Shown here in pieces: positions 50,807 through 61,195 of a stretch of 64,000 bases of DNA (positions within the stretch are counted from its first letter, which is position 1; each line of letters opens with the position of its first letter). The stretch spans positions 1,612,001 to 1,676,000 of the forward strand of contig JAGTXZ010000003.1 in assembly GCA_018398575.1 (NCBI GenBank), in the 5' to 3' direction. This DNA is from Ampelomyces quisqualis. Lineage: Eukaryota; Ascomycota; Dothideomycetes; Pleosporales; Phaeosphaeriaceae. Both the position numbers and the translations under genes were made by a program. The notes beneath the pieces are model-generated. The model was not told the DNA's origin, ran no database searches, and saw only the letters and a program-made list of their open reading frames with translations.

Positions 50807-52211
50807 TTACATCTCTTCGAAGACACGCGCGTTGATCGCCTGCTGAACACCATCGGTCTGAGCAGGTCCAAATGGTGTTTGCTGAGATGCGTCGCCTCCA
50901 GTTGCTCTTGGGACTCCAAAGTCACCTGAGTTGACTGGTCCCGGCATGAAAATGATCTTGCTCTGACCAGACCTGGCCATGCTCTGCATTGCTTCAAGGT
51001 ATCTGATCTGCATAGCCGGCGCGCTATTCAATGTGTCCGCAGCTTGGCGCATTAACTGCGTTTGGATTAGCGGTTGTTTAATGGTGAGCAGAGATGGGGC
51101 GTAGGTGCAGGGGTGGTGTGAGAGTAATTCGACTCGAACCATGTTTAGTGGTACGTGCGCACATCACACCCCTATGAACGATACGAATGCAGCCAGTCAC
51201 ATAACAGAAACATCGTGATAATAGTTAAGGTATGGTGCGAGGGACAATAAACGTACCTTGGCTGCCTCAACCTCGGCGCGAGCAGCAATGACCTTGGCTT
51301 CACCAGTGCGCTTGGACTGTGCGGCCATGGAGAGCGAATCCTGAAGTTCCTGAGAGAAGATGATGTCCTTCACGAGCATGGACTCGACTTCGACACCCCA
51401 TCCCATCGCTGTCTCTTCGATAATCTCGCGGATGGACTGGGCAATTTCCTCGCGGCGCTCGATGACGTCTTGTAGCACCCTGGCGCCGACGACATGGCGC
51501 AATGTGGTCTGAGTGCGCTCGACGAGCGCCTGGCGGATGTTGCTGATGCTAAAAGCGGCCTTGTGTGGCGAGGTGATGCGGTAGTAGATGACAGAGGTCA
51601 AGTTGAGAGAGACATTGTCCTTGGTCATGCAGACTTGCTTAGGAACCTCGACGATCTGGATCTTGATATCGACCTGGACAAGGTTCTCGGAAAGAGGGTT
51701 GACATAGACAAGACCTGGGTCGACTGCACGAGCAAAGCGACCAAACTTGGTGACGAGACCGACGTTTCCCTGGTTCACTGGTTTGTATGGGTTGGGGCAT
51801 ACGATGCAGCAAGGGACGGCACCGAGTGTACCGATGCACCCACCAAGAGCATTGATCTTCGAAGACTGTCAGTGGCAAAGATGTTGTCAAGCACAAACGG
51901 GAGCATACCATAGACCCATACCAGCCGTTGGTATCTGCGTCTGCATCATCAGGCTTGATGACTCGAGCATACGAAGGTTGCAAGTCCTCTCGCCTAGGCG
52001 GCTGGACCTTGATGATCGGTTCATTGATGTCACGAGCAGGTCCGCCTAACTCATTGAGAGGAGCCTTTCCATTAGTATCGCTCATAGTTGCTGTAGTACT
52101 GTTTTCTCTTGTGGTCGAGTATGAGTTGTTGTTGATAGGGCGTGTAGATGAAGTGAACGACTCGGCGGCAGTATAGTTTTCAGCGAAGTCGCGAGTTTGC
52201 GATGTGGCCAT
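50807..52211 (-). CDS. Stomatin-like SPFH/band 7 membrane protein
   Basis: Exons 52211-51909, 51856-51257 and 51055-50807 give 383 aa. After a variable N-terminus of about 100 residues comes a short hydrophobic hairpin (INALGGCIGTLGAVPCCIVC, residues 102-121). The SPFH domain follows: NQGNVGLVTKFGRFARAVDP, GLVYVNPLSENLVQVDIKI, PKQVCMTKDNVSLNLTSV and IYYRITSPHKAAFSI. Then come VVGARVLQDVIERREEIAQS and the coiled-coil MAAQSKRTGEAKVIAARAEV. The C-terminal MQIRYLEAMQSMARSGQSKI is typical of stomatins. Such proteins oligomerise on membranes, often at the plasma membrane or mitochondria, and organise microdomains. The second intron is 201 nt. An alternative start is the ATG at 52085 (MSDTNGKAPLNEL). 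Confidence 0.93.
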
Positions 52212-54034
52212 TATTGTGATAGCAGGTGGTTTGTCCTTATATGTAGGCTACGTAACAGTTGGGTGCACTGAGCGGGGAAGCTAGCACACCCCTGCAGGTG
52301 CCTCGTGCCCTTTGTGGGGCTGTGCTTGGAATAGTCTTGGAAGCTTACCATGCAATATACCATCACTCGAAGAAGACACCGCGGAGACTTGGAAAGAATG
52401 CGCGCATGGTCTTGCTGACCGGCGCCGTGATTGTACATATTCGGCGATTGCATTCAGCCCCGTTGCAGTACTGTGAATAGCTTCACCCTGCGTCAAAGCG
52501 AGTGTGAAAACGGTTGTTCCTTTGAGCAGATGGAGCACTACAACCACGTGAGATCGGCACAGCTCCACCTACAAGGACCCTGGCCTGGCACCGCAAACAC
52601 TACTGTGTAAGCTTCGCAACTCGGTTATCTCGGGCCCTCTAAGCTCCTTTCACTACCACCCGGCCAACTCGTGACGTCGCTCAAGGCAGAATTTCAATAC
52701 TGCTGATACAGTCATTGTCCACTCAGGTCTCATGCCTAGAATGCCCGACGTCAACGATTCGGTGCTTTGGGGCAAATGCAGAGTCATGGGATCGCATGCC
52801 AGCGCGCGCAGCCACAGCCCTACCGTTACCTAGTGGCGATTGTATTTGCTGCTGCGGTGATACAGTAGCCAAGCTACCGCACGGATTCCTGAGCTCGAGG
52901 CTGGTCGTATGCTTTACGCTGTTATTTCCGGCACAAGTACTGACTCCTGTGGCACCGAACCCTTCTCTCATTACAATTTAGCACGTTGGTGGGGGCGCAT
53001 GTCGTTGATTGCCCGCATTCTATTTTCCTGGAGTTGTCTCCCCCTTGACTTGGAGGAATGCCGTTGCGCCGTTGCTGTGACCACACCCCGAGACTGCATG
53101 CCTGAGGAATACGGTAACATACTCAGGTCCGAGTCCAAGCGAGCTAGTTTCCCCTCACATCTGCTTCTACTGCGCCCTCTCTTCTGCCGAAGCCTCTCAA
53201 TAATGATAGAAAAATCTCGCATCGCACGTAGCCAGGTCGATCCAGACCGATGAGCCATCTTCCCATTGTTCCAACCGAACTCCGGGCCCAGCACTGCCTC
53301 ATTGCCAGGCCTTTCAATGTATTCTGGTACCCTTACTGAGATCCAACACAACAATGCCTCATTGAAGCTGTTCTCGATCACATTTCGGACAACAGCCACA
53401 TTAAGGGTGTTGAAATTACTCGACGTCTCCTTGTTACGCACCCTGGATGTCGTAGGACGCCTGTTTGCGGCACTGTCGCACTCAGCCTTGTTTATAGTGC
53501 GCTACGCCGCAGTGCTTCGCTAGTATGGAAGCTTCCACAGCACGTGGTCCCTGGGGTTCAACCATGATGAGCTATACACAGCTTTTCAAGGACACCAAGT
53601 ATAACTGTTCAGTATCATGAACAGCGACAGCCGCGGGGCAATAGTAATGCAGATTCGGTCAAGTACAAGGCTGGAGGTGTTCATGGCTCTATGGATGACT
53701 TCTGCTCAAACCCTCAAATGTAATGCAGATCGTTGGTTGTGAGACAGCATGATCGATTCCGTGAATCAACTTCAGCGCCCCGAATAGTAGCAAACAATCT
53801 CTGATATGTGCATGTGCTGTGCCACATTGCGAAGCGGATTTCGAGATCTTGTTGCAACATGCAAATCGAGACCACTCCATTGAAAGCCACAAGCTGTGTG
53901 AGGAGGATACGACTGTCATTATCAAACGGCAAAGTATGCCAACACTGAGCAACGAACGCCTCATCGACATGTGACAGTATCTAAGATTAAAACGCACCAG
54001 GCTGCCGACGCAGACGATCGCCGTTTCTGGGACA
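52212..54034. other. Longest intergenic region outside the transposon block
   Basis: 1,823 bases upstream of the SPFH gene and downstream of the coiled-coil gene. Base composition is ordinary, not RIP-like. The longest frame (52971-53441, -, 156 codons) has no recognisable motif and stays a doubtful candidate. The SPFH promoter should lie at about 52212-52600. Confidence 0.5.
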
Positions 54035-56273
54035 CTACTGCAGCATACTTGCGCCATTCCTGCGGTCCTTCTTCAGCGGGCTGAATGTAAACGCCTCTTC
54101 GCTCAGCATGTTGAAACCGCCAGATATAGGGCGTTGTCCCTGTTTGCCCAAGACACTCTTGCCTAGAGCCCTCGCCGCGAACAAGCCTTTGCTAACACCA
54201 ACAGGTTTCAGAGGGGCCACATCTTCGCCATCTTCAGTATCGAACAGCGTCTTTCCTACACTGGCACCCAGCTTACGCTTCTTTTTCTTCTCTGCGGCAG
54301 GTTCTTCGGCGAATGTAGCGAAGGACATGAGCGACTTGCGAGGCTTGAACTTGGGCACAACGGGCTTGGACTTTTTTGAGGGGCCCTCGTCGGCATCTTT
54401 GAGGGGAACAGTAATAAGTGAATTCTCAGAACTCTCCTTCGAATGGTTGTGAGATAGCTCGGACGCTTCCTCCGCAACCATATCCAAAGCTGGCGTCGCA
54501 GCTTTCTTGCGCCCAAAGGCCTTTGCGTTGGCCTTGTTTGATGGGGCTGGGGCCAAAGCCTTAACTTTGGGCTGACTCGTCTTCTTCAGTGTTCTCTTTG
54601 GCTGTGCCGTGGGCGTAGCTTCTTCCGCAACCACAGCTTCCCCCTCTTCTTCGTCTTCCTCCACAATTGGACTAGCAGGCGCTACACTGCCAGTACGATT
54701 GAGGAACGGCGTCAAAGAGAATGCAGAGGTATCTCCCACGGCTGACACTGATGTACCACGCTTGGCTTTTTTCGCAGGAAAGCCGTCTCCAGGAGTGCCC
54801 AACATAGTGATCTCTGGCTCTGCGGTTGCTGCCATACGTTTCCGAGAGTTCTTAACAGGTTTTGTGCCCGCAGCTGCGGCTGCTTTGGTCGGCGGTGCGG
54901 TTTGTGCTCTGTCCACTCGCTCGAGCTGAGCTTCTTTTTCCTTTAGCTTCTCCTTGGTAGTGCGAAGCTTCTCTCTGAAAGCACTCAACTTGTCGTCAAG
55001 CACTGTGTTGCGGCCTTGCAGCTCAGCCAGAGTCCGGGTATACTCCTTTTCCTGCTTCTTACGCTCACGCTTCTCTTCCTCGAGTGCATTCTTGATCTCT
55101 TGGGCCTGTGAATCGTCCAGCTGGGAACTTTTCTTGCTTGCTTTCTCCGCTTTCTTTCGTGCCTGTCTTTCTTGTTCGAGCTCTTGTCGGAGTTCATCCA
55201 CCTCAGCATCGTGCTCACTGCCTTTTTTGATGGCTTTCTCTGCCTTTGAGCGGGCAGCTCGCTCCTGTTCTACTTCTTGACGGAGCTTTTCCAACGCCGC
55301 GTCGTGAGCCTCGTCCCGTTTGCTTGCCTTGCTGCTGTCCTTCTTCGCGAGCTTCTCAACCTTGGCTTCCAAGCGTTCGGTTGCCTGCTGCTGTGTCTCG
55401 AGATCAGCCTGCACCTTTTCGGCGGCCTTCTCCATCTTTGCCAGCGCAGCTTCGGCATTTGCCTTGTCCTTCTTTTCTTGTGCGAGCTCTTTCCGAAGCT
55501 CCTCGAGTTCGCCGCGAAGATGGTCGTCCTGCTCCATCTTTCGTCCCTGCTTGGCTAGCGTGCGAGCAGCTGTTCGCTTCTCGTTCTCCAACTCCACTTG
55601 GAGTGTCGTCAATTGCCGCTGTAAAGATAGTTTCTCGGTGAGCAGACCCTGGTTCGACTCTACTTGAGCGCGCAGGTGTTCGACTTCGGGGCGTAAGGAT
55701 GAAATTTCGCGAGAAAGCGCAAGCTTCTCAGAGAGTATTTTGTTGGAATCGGAGGTGACGTTTTCCATAGCCTTCAGCTCTGCCTAGATATGTATGTCAG
55801 AATGGGGCGCGCTTCGCAGGGCTTACATGCGCATACTTTTAGGTTGGCACTTTCTCTGGCTTGAGTGCGGATCTGGTTCTGTGCCGCGTCTGCTGCCGCT
55901 TTGTATTCATCGATCTGCGCAAGGGCCTCGTCTAGCGCGTTTTCCAGTTCGTCTGAACGCGCTTGTTCCTCGTCAAGCTGTTCGTGGAGGTCGCTAGCTT
56001 CGTCCTGCAAAAGACACTGGCTGACTCGCAGCTTCCGTATTTCCTCGTCTTTAGCTACTACTTCAACCGAGTGTTTACTGCGCTCTAGATTGAGCTCGAG
56101 AGTTGCGTTCCGCAGCGAGTGTTGTAGCTAGGCGCGTCAGTGACGGTTGTATTTTGACAACGATAAGCTCCGGGCTGGGCTGCCCAGCTCGGTTTGACAA
56201 CTGGTACGTAGCAGATACTTACATCTTTCATTTCATAGTTGATATCTGTATCTATGTCCATGGTGGCAGCCAT
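54035..56273 (-). CDS. Long coiled-coil protein of unknown function
   Basis: Exons 56273-56223, 56127-55837 and 55783-54035 give 696 aa. Exon 1 (MAATMDIDTDINYEMKD) joins to LQHSLRNATLELNLERSKHS. Residues 20-370 are one long heptad-type coiled coil rich in E, K, L and A (for example LRGELEELRKELAQEKKDKA). The C-terminal half is low in complexity with basic patches (AAAAAGTKPVKNSRKRMAAT, KKAKRGTS). It ends with a compact conserved-looking tail FNMLSEEAFTFSPLKKDRRN. I do not recognise the family. The SPLKK and basic patches suggest a nuclear or cytoskeletal scaffold and possible kinase targets, which is inference. It is divergent from OST3. Confidence 0.8.
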
Positions 56274-56681
56274 GGTCTAATCTCTGTTCAAGGATAGGCG
56301 AAATTCGTGTTATAGGCGTCGGGGTGTAGGGTTGGAGGGGCGTCGAGGACGCGACGTGAGTAAACAAACACAGCGCGACTAGGCTGCCAAGGCGAACCAC
56401 GGTCACTTGTATCTGGCTATGTAAATCTACTGCAGTCTAGCAATGAGAGTCATATAGCACTGCAAGAGTTTTGCACAAAGGGTTGAGCAGATGGAGAGGC
56501 GCGGCGTTGCTCGTTGAAATGCGCTGCGCATCTTGGCCGGTCGAGCCCCCCTGTTGCACTAGTTAGTTAGCGCATTACGCACCGCCGACCTCAAGGCCAC
56601 GTTCACCACGCATCGTCGTCTCTTCCGCAACAGCTCACCCCAACGCTCCCTGCCACCCCACCCCACACGCACACCGACACA
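56274..56681. promoter_or_regulatory. Shared divergent promoter of the coiled-coil gene and OST3
   Basis: 408 bases between the start codons. The stretch just before 56682 is pyrimidine- and C-rich (CCACCCCACCCCACACGCAC, about 56654-56673), as often seen at fungal transcription starts. No TATA box is evident. Confidence 0.45.
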
Positions 56682-57725
56682 ATGAGGTGGCTGCAGCTTC
56701 TGGCGGCGTCTGTGCTGCCATTCACTGCGATTGCAGCGAAGAAGTCGTCCGGCGATCGATACAAAGACTTCCACGCGAAGTCGTTGTCCACGGGTGCTCC
56801 AGTAAAGCTTGATGATGCCAGCTATACGCAGTTGACCAAGGCGCCGCGAGACTACTCGGTCACCGTTCTCTTGACTGCGCTGGAACAACGATTTGGCTGC
56901 GAGCTATGCAGGACCTTCCAGCCTGAGTGGGACCTGCTGGGCAAGAGTTGGACCAAAGGTGACAAGAAGGGCGAATCGAGATTGCTATTCGGCACATTGG
57001 ATTTTGTAGACGGAAAGAATACCTTCCAGTCGGTACGTCGATTATGGAATCTTCCAGCTCTAGCAGTTGCTAACAACCAACAGATGATGCTTCAAACCGC
57101 ACCCGTCCTCCTTTACTTCCACCCCACAATCGGCCCCAATGCCAAAGTCGACGCCCAACCCGTCCGTTTCGACTTCACATCTGGGCCTCAATCCGCTGAG
57201 CAAATCCACGCATGGATCTCGCGCCAGGTGCCGGCCGATGCGCCCAAGCCCTCCATCTCCCGCCCCATCAACTGGGTCAAAATTGGCTCCGTGACTATCC
57301 TCACCCTTGGATTCATCACACTGCTTGCTGTTGCCTGGCCATACATCACTCCAATCCTGCAGAACCGCAACCTCTGGGCGGCGCTCAGCCTGATTGCTGT
57401 GCTGCTCTTCACCAGTGGCCACATGTTCAACCACATCAGGAAGACACCATATGTTCAGGGCGATGGCAAGGGTGGAATCAGCTACTTTGCTGGCGGCTTC
57501 AGCAACCAGTTCGGTCTTGAGTCGCAGATCATCGCAGCGATATATGGTGTCCTGGCCTTTGCTACCATCTCCCTCGCCCTCAAGGTCCCCCGCATCGCAG
57601 ACGCGAGGGCCCAGCAATTCGCTGTATTCCTCTGGAGTGGTGTCTTGCTGTGCATGTACAGCTTCCTCCTCAGTGTCTTCCGGACCAAGAACGGTGGTTA
57701 CCAGTTCTGGCTGCCTCCTTTCTGA
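56682..57725 (+). CDS. OST3: Oligosaccharyltransferase subunit OST3/OST6
   Basis: Exons 56682-57032 and 57084-57725 give 330 aa. OST3/6 is the thioredoxin-fold subunit of the ER oligosaccharyltransferase that aids N-glycosylation of cysteine-rich sites. An N-terminal signal peptide (WLQLLAASVLPFTAIA) precedes a lumenal domain with the CxxC motif FGCELCRTF (residues 73-76). Four membrane segments follow (VTILTLGFITLLAVAW, LWAALSLIAVLLFTSGHM, IIAAIYGVLAFATISLA, FAVFLWSGVLLCMYSFLL). The end GGYQFWLPPF is typical. The 51-nt intron (GTACGT, branch TGCTAAC, CAG) is a multiple of three with no stop, so unspliced DNA reads as one open frame. It is removed here because the splice gives TFQSMMLQTAPVLLYFHP, which matches the family. 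Confidence 0.93.
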   Translation: MRWLQLLAASVLPFTAIAAKKSSGDRYKDFHAKSLSTGAPVKLDDASYTQLTKAPRDYSVTVLLTALEQRFGCELCRTFQPEWDLLGKSWTKGDKKGESRLLFGTLDFVDGKNTFQSVRRLWNLPALAVANNQQMMLQTAPVLLYFHPTIGPNAKVDAQPVRFDFTSGPQSAEQIHAWISRQVPADAPKPSISRPINWVKIGSVTILTLGFITLLAVAWPYITPILQNRNLWAALSLIAVLLFTSGHMFNHIRKTPYVQGDGKGGISYFAGGFSNQFGLESQIIAAIYGVLAFATISLALKVPRIADARAQQFAVFLWSGVLLCMYSFLLSVFRTKNGGYQFWLPPF

Positions 57726-58139
57726 GAAGCTCGACCGTGAGATGGAATAAGAACACTTGGGTGATGTAGAGCGAAAAGTTGTAACATGTTTTCTGATCAT
57801 GTAGCATAGCGATCATGGCGTCTGTATAGGGCTTCAGCGCAACGAGGTATAGGATGCAAGATGGGCCTGGAGTACTCAAATCTTACTTAAATACACGCTG
57901 CGTATCACCAATTGCAGCAAGACGTTGTTTGAGCAAAGACATTTTTCGTACAAGACATTATATAAGTGTACGTTATATACTACAGCGCGAACCGAAGCAC
58001 GCCCGCGCGAAAACAAACATGGACCTAACATTCCTTTTCACCACGTCAGACCCCAAGTGAAACAACCAGCACGCGTGACCGTAAACGACCAAAATCGCAG
58101 ACCAGAAACCCAGTTTTGAACCAAGCATGATAAAGTCGA
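57726..58139. other. Convergent intergenic region
   Basis: 414 bases between OST3 and the DUF4449-like gene, which converge. It holds both 3' flanks and nothing else I can recognise. Confidence 0.5.
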
Positions 58140-60469
58140 TCATACCATCATGGCAGTATGAAGATCAAACACGTCGTTCCTCCAACCGCCCTCGTCCCAA
58201 TCGTCGATCCTCTCGTCGGCACGTCGGCCCTCCTCTTCCCAAAGCTTGACCACACTGCCTGGGGCATATTGGCCAGCAAAGACGCCCTTGCCCTTTGGCG
58301 CGACACCGACCCTGGTGTATAGATCTGGATCCTCGGCGGGTGTCAAGCGTGTCATGATGGCTTTGAAGAATGTCTTCAAGTCGTCTGGATCGGAGATCCT
58401 GGTTGCACGCAGCCTCTCGCGGAAGAACAACAGCTCACGGTTCGCAGCGTGGATGCCATCTGCAATGCCCTTGGCCATTTGCCTCTCCATGACCTTGCGG
58501 ATGATGGGGCGAAGAAGAGGCTTGAATAGCCAGCCAAGCAGACTGAACTTGGACTTGCGGAATTTGTAGTTCAGTTTGTGAATATGTACACGTACAGCGC
58601 GTAGTGTCAAGATTTGCTCCATCTTCTCCTTGGCAATCTCAACATCGAGGTGGATATCAATACCACGGTCGTCGAGCTGGAAGGACGCGATACCTTCGTC
58701 AGCCAGGCGGAGGAGTCCAGAATGTGCGCGAAGCAAGAAACCGATTTCATCGGCACGCATGGAGAGGCCATCGATCTTGATAGTAAGCTTGGATGTAACC
58801 TTGGACGCGACACGGAAACGAGCCTTGCGGAGCTCGAAGTCGTTATAGGTCTCGACACGGAAACGAAAGGGGAGGAAGGAAGTGTGATTGACGGTCTTTC
58901 CTGGCTCGATGATCAAATTCTCTAGAAGAATATCGACTTCTGGTGTCGAGACTTCCAGTCGGGGAATTGGGATGTATTGGATGTACTGAATTAGTAGAGG
59001 GACGAATACGTTGATGGCATCCTGTATCAAATATTGGTTCGCCATGCTGTGCCTTGGTGATAGGATCCCCCAGATGCGGAGCGTTGATTTGACGAGCTTT
59101 GAGATATCTTCGTCGCGGGTCACAGATTCAAACGTCTTTTGGGCTTGCTCGAAGAACAGATCAACATCTCCTCGGAGAGAAGACTCAGTTCCCACATCAC
59201 GCGACTTCTTGCGCAGCTCCTGGAACTTTTCTTCGACATGGTCGAAAAAGTCTGGATCTGTAAGTAGTTTCTGAAGCGAGTTTCCAACGTCTGTGAGCAG
59301 GTCCTCAAACTCTGGGTCTTTTCGCGAGTGCTCCAGAACATTGTGAAACGAGTCTTGGAGCTTTTTCCATTCGTCGTGGTCTCCAAATGAGCTCAAGAAG
59401 GTCCAGAAGTTCTTGACCGCCTTCTCCATTGCCCGGTTGGGTTCGACATCCTGCTGTACAGTTGTCATGGCGTCTTCTACTGTGCGTGAGTATGCCATGG
59501 CATAGTTCTGAAGCAGTTTTGCAAGTGTCGATACAGACTCAGAATAATCTCTCTTTTGTCGTAGATTTGTGACAGTATTCTTGAGACGGAACAGCAAGGA
59601 ATCGCCCTCCTCGCCTTGGAGTTTATCAACTATGGTGGTTTCCGCTCTTTTGGCGACCTTGGCAGCTCCATTGCCGACCACCTGCGCAACTTCAATGACC
59701 TCATCTTCAAGTTCCTGAGCTGATGGGGCGGGGCCACTTTCTGCGCCTGGCTCCTTCAGTGCCTTCTGCTCAGCCTGCGAGGGCTCGATCTTCTTTCCCG
59801 CTTTCTTGGCCACATTGGACAGCGTGAAGGCACTGTCCCTAAAGACTTCTCGGGCGACAGTATTGAGGTCTGAGAGGAAGATGCGGAAATCGGAATTGGT
59901 AAGGAGAAGTGAGCCGACGGTCTGGAGGCTCTGGTACGCTTTTCACATGTCAACTCTGGCCGTTGTACCAACTTGTTATCCTAGCTTACCTGCAGTGGCA
60001 TCTGCCTTGGCCTTGGACCGGGTAGTACGACGCGCTATGTCCTCCACGTCTATGGATATTCTAGCCTTGGTAAGATACCAGATGAAGTCCTGAATTTGAT
60101 CGGAGCTGTTCTTGTGCTGCAAAAGATCGATGAAGTGGTGGAGCCATTGCTTGGTGAATTTGACCAGGAGACGACCAGAATCACTCAATTCTGGGTTGTC
60201 GGGGTTTAGAATATCGGCAGACAACAGGCTGCGAAGATTGATGGTGACTTGCTCATTCGACGGCATGAAACCAAGCGACATGGCTCTCACCATTTGATAC
60301 GAATGCAGCTTCTCGTGGACCTCCCTCTGTAGCGCCGTGTCATCGCGATACTGTTGCGTCGGGTGGTTAGTTCGCAATGTTCGCGTGCTAATGCGCGGCG
60401 GCTTACCTGTGGGAGCAGCGGTTGGTGCTCGTCGTCGCGTTTGCGGCCGAAGCCGAGGCAGGAAGACAT
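58140..60469 (-). CDS. Large BPI/TULIP-like protein of the fungal DUF5923-DUF4449 type
   Basis: Exons 60469-60407, 60350-59990 and 59938-58140 give 740 aa. The N-terminus MSSCLGFGRKRDDEHQPLLP is short and basic. Then comes an all-helical region (about 25-420) with QMVRAMSLGFMPSNEQVTIN, LLSADILNPDNPELSDSGR and WTFLSSFGDHDEWKKLQDS. The C-terminal part (about 430-720) alternates strands as expected for a lipid-binding TULIP/BPI fold, with IPIPRLEVSTPEVDILLEN, FLPFRFRVETYNDFELRK and LKTFFKAIMTRLTPAEDPD. From memory this is the arrangement of fungal DUF5923/DUF4449 proteins. The molecular role is not established. Lipid transfer is inferred from fold resemblance. Introns are 56 and 51 nt. Confidence 0.85.
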
Positions 60470-61195
60470 GTTGAGAGGCGGCCTGAATGGTGCACTTGCC
60501 AGGGAAGAGAACCGTGGTATTCACACAGCGGGAGAAGGGAGTCCATGTGAAGCTGCTAGGCAGCAGGTTTTGGTAGTCTACCTAAGGGTTGATGACGATC
60601 AGGAAGGAGCTCCGGGCGCCAGGGACGTCATTTGTAGGCAGCTCACGTTTACGGTTAGCGCCCGCAGCTTCCCCACGGCGCATCAATGCTTGACGTGTGC
60701 CCCATCTAGTATCTAACAATATAGTATGTATACGGAGTACCGAGTACCGAGTACAGCTTCACGGACATGCCATCACTCGTACGCATTGCCACTACAGAGA
60801 CCCGGGTAGCGCGTGCAGGTGGTGCCGAGCAGATGCCTTCAAAGCTCGCTTCCCGACTCCCGTGCTGACAGTGGACACAATGGGAGTGCCGGGCTCTGTT
60901 TTCTCATCGCCCGGACAGAAAATCCCTCTCCATGCCTGAGTCGCAGACGTCGAGGCGAGTACGGGTGTAGCACAGGTGCGCCGTGTTCTGAACAGTGCTC
61001 CGTAGTCTCTGCACGCTCATTCCGCGCTCCGTTATTTCCCGGCGGCCCTGCCCATGACTGGTTTCTTCGCCGGAGCACCCATGGGCCATGCCTGATTTCT
61101 TGGGTGGAGCACCCATGCTTCGGCGGAGCACCTATGCCTCATTTCTTCTGCGGAGCACCCATGCCTGATTTTATCTGCGGAGGAAACCCAGTCCA
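60470..61195. other. Divergent intergenic region with a degenerate repeat
   Basis: 726 bases between the DUF4449-like gene and the malic enzyme gene, holding both promoters. The interval 61072-61190 contains repeated GGAGCACCC units, described separately. A GAGTACCGAGTACCGAGTAC triplication of a 7-mer lies at about 60736-60755. Confidence 0.55.
61072..61190 (+). repeat. Degenerate short repeat around GGAGCACCCATG
   Basis: GGAGCACC(C/T) occurs at 61072, 61106, 61125 and 61152, with a decayed fifth copy at 61179 (GGAGGAAAC). Between copies the text ATGCCTGATTTCTTCTGC recurs with variation. Unit lengths are about 34, 19, 27 and 27 bases. It lies directly upstream of the malic enzyme start, so it is probably in the promoter or 5' leader. 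Confidence 0.75.

Noticed and set aside
52971..53441. 156-codon - strand frame in the long intergenic region
   Set aside because: No recognisable family, motif or splice partner. It could be real but cannot be supported.
60904..61131. 75-codon - strand frame through the GGAGCACCC repeats
   Set aside because: The repeat does not keep a constant multiple of three between units, so a coding repeat is unlikely.
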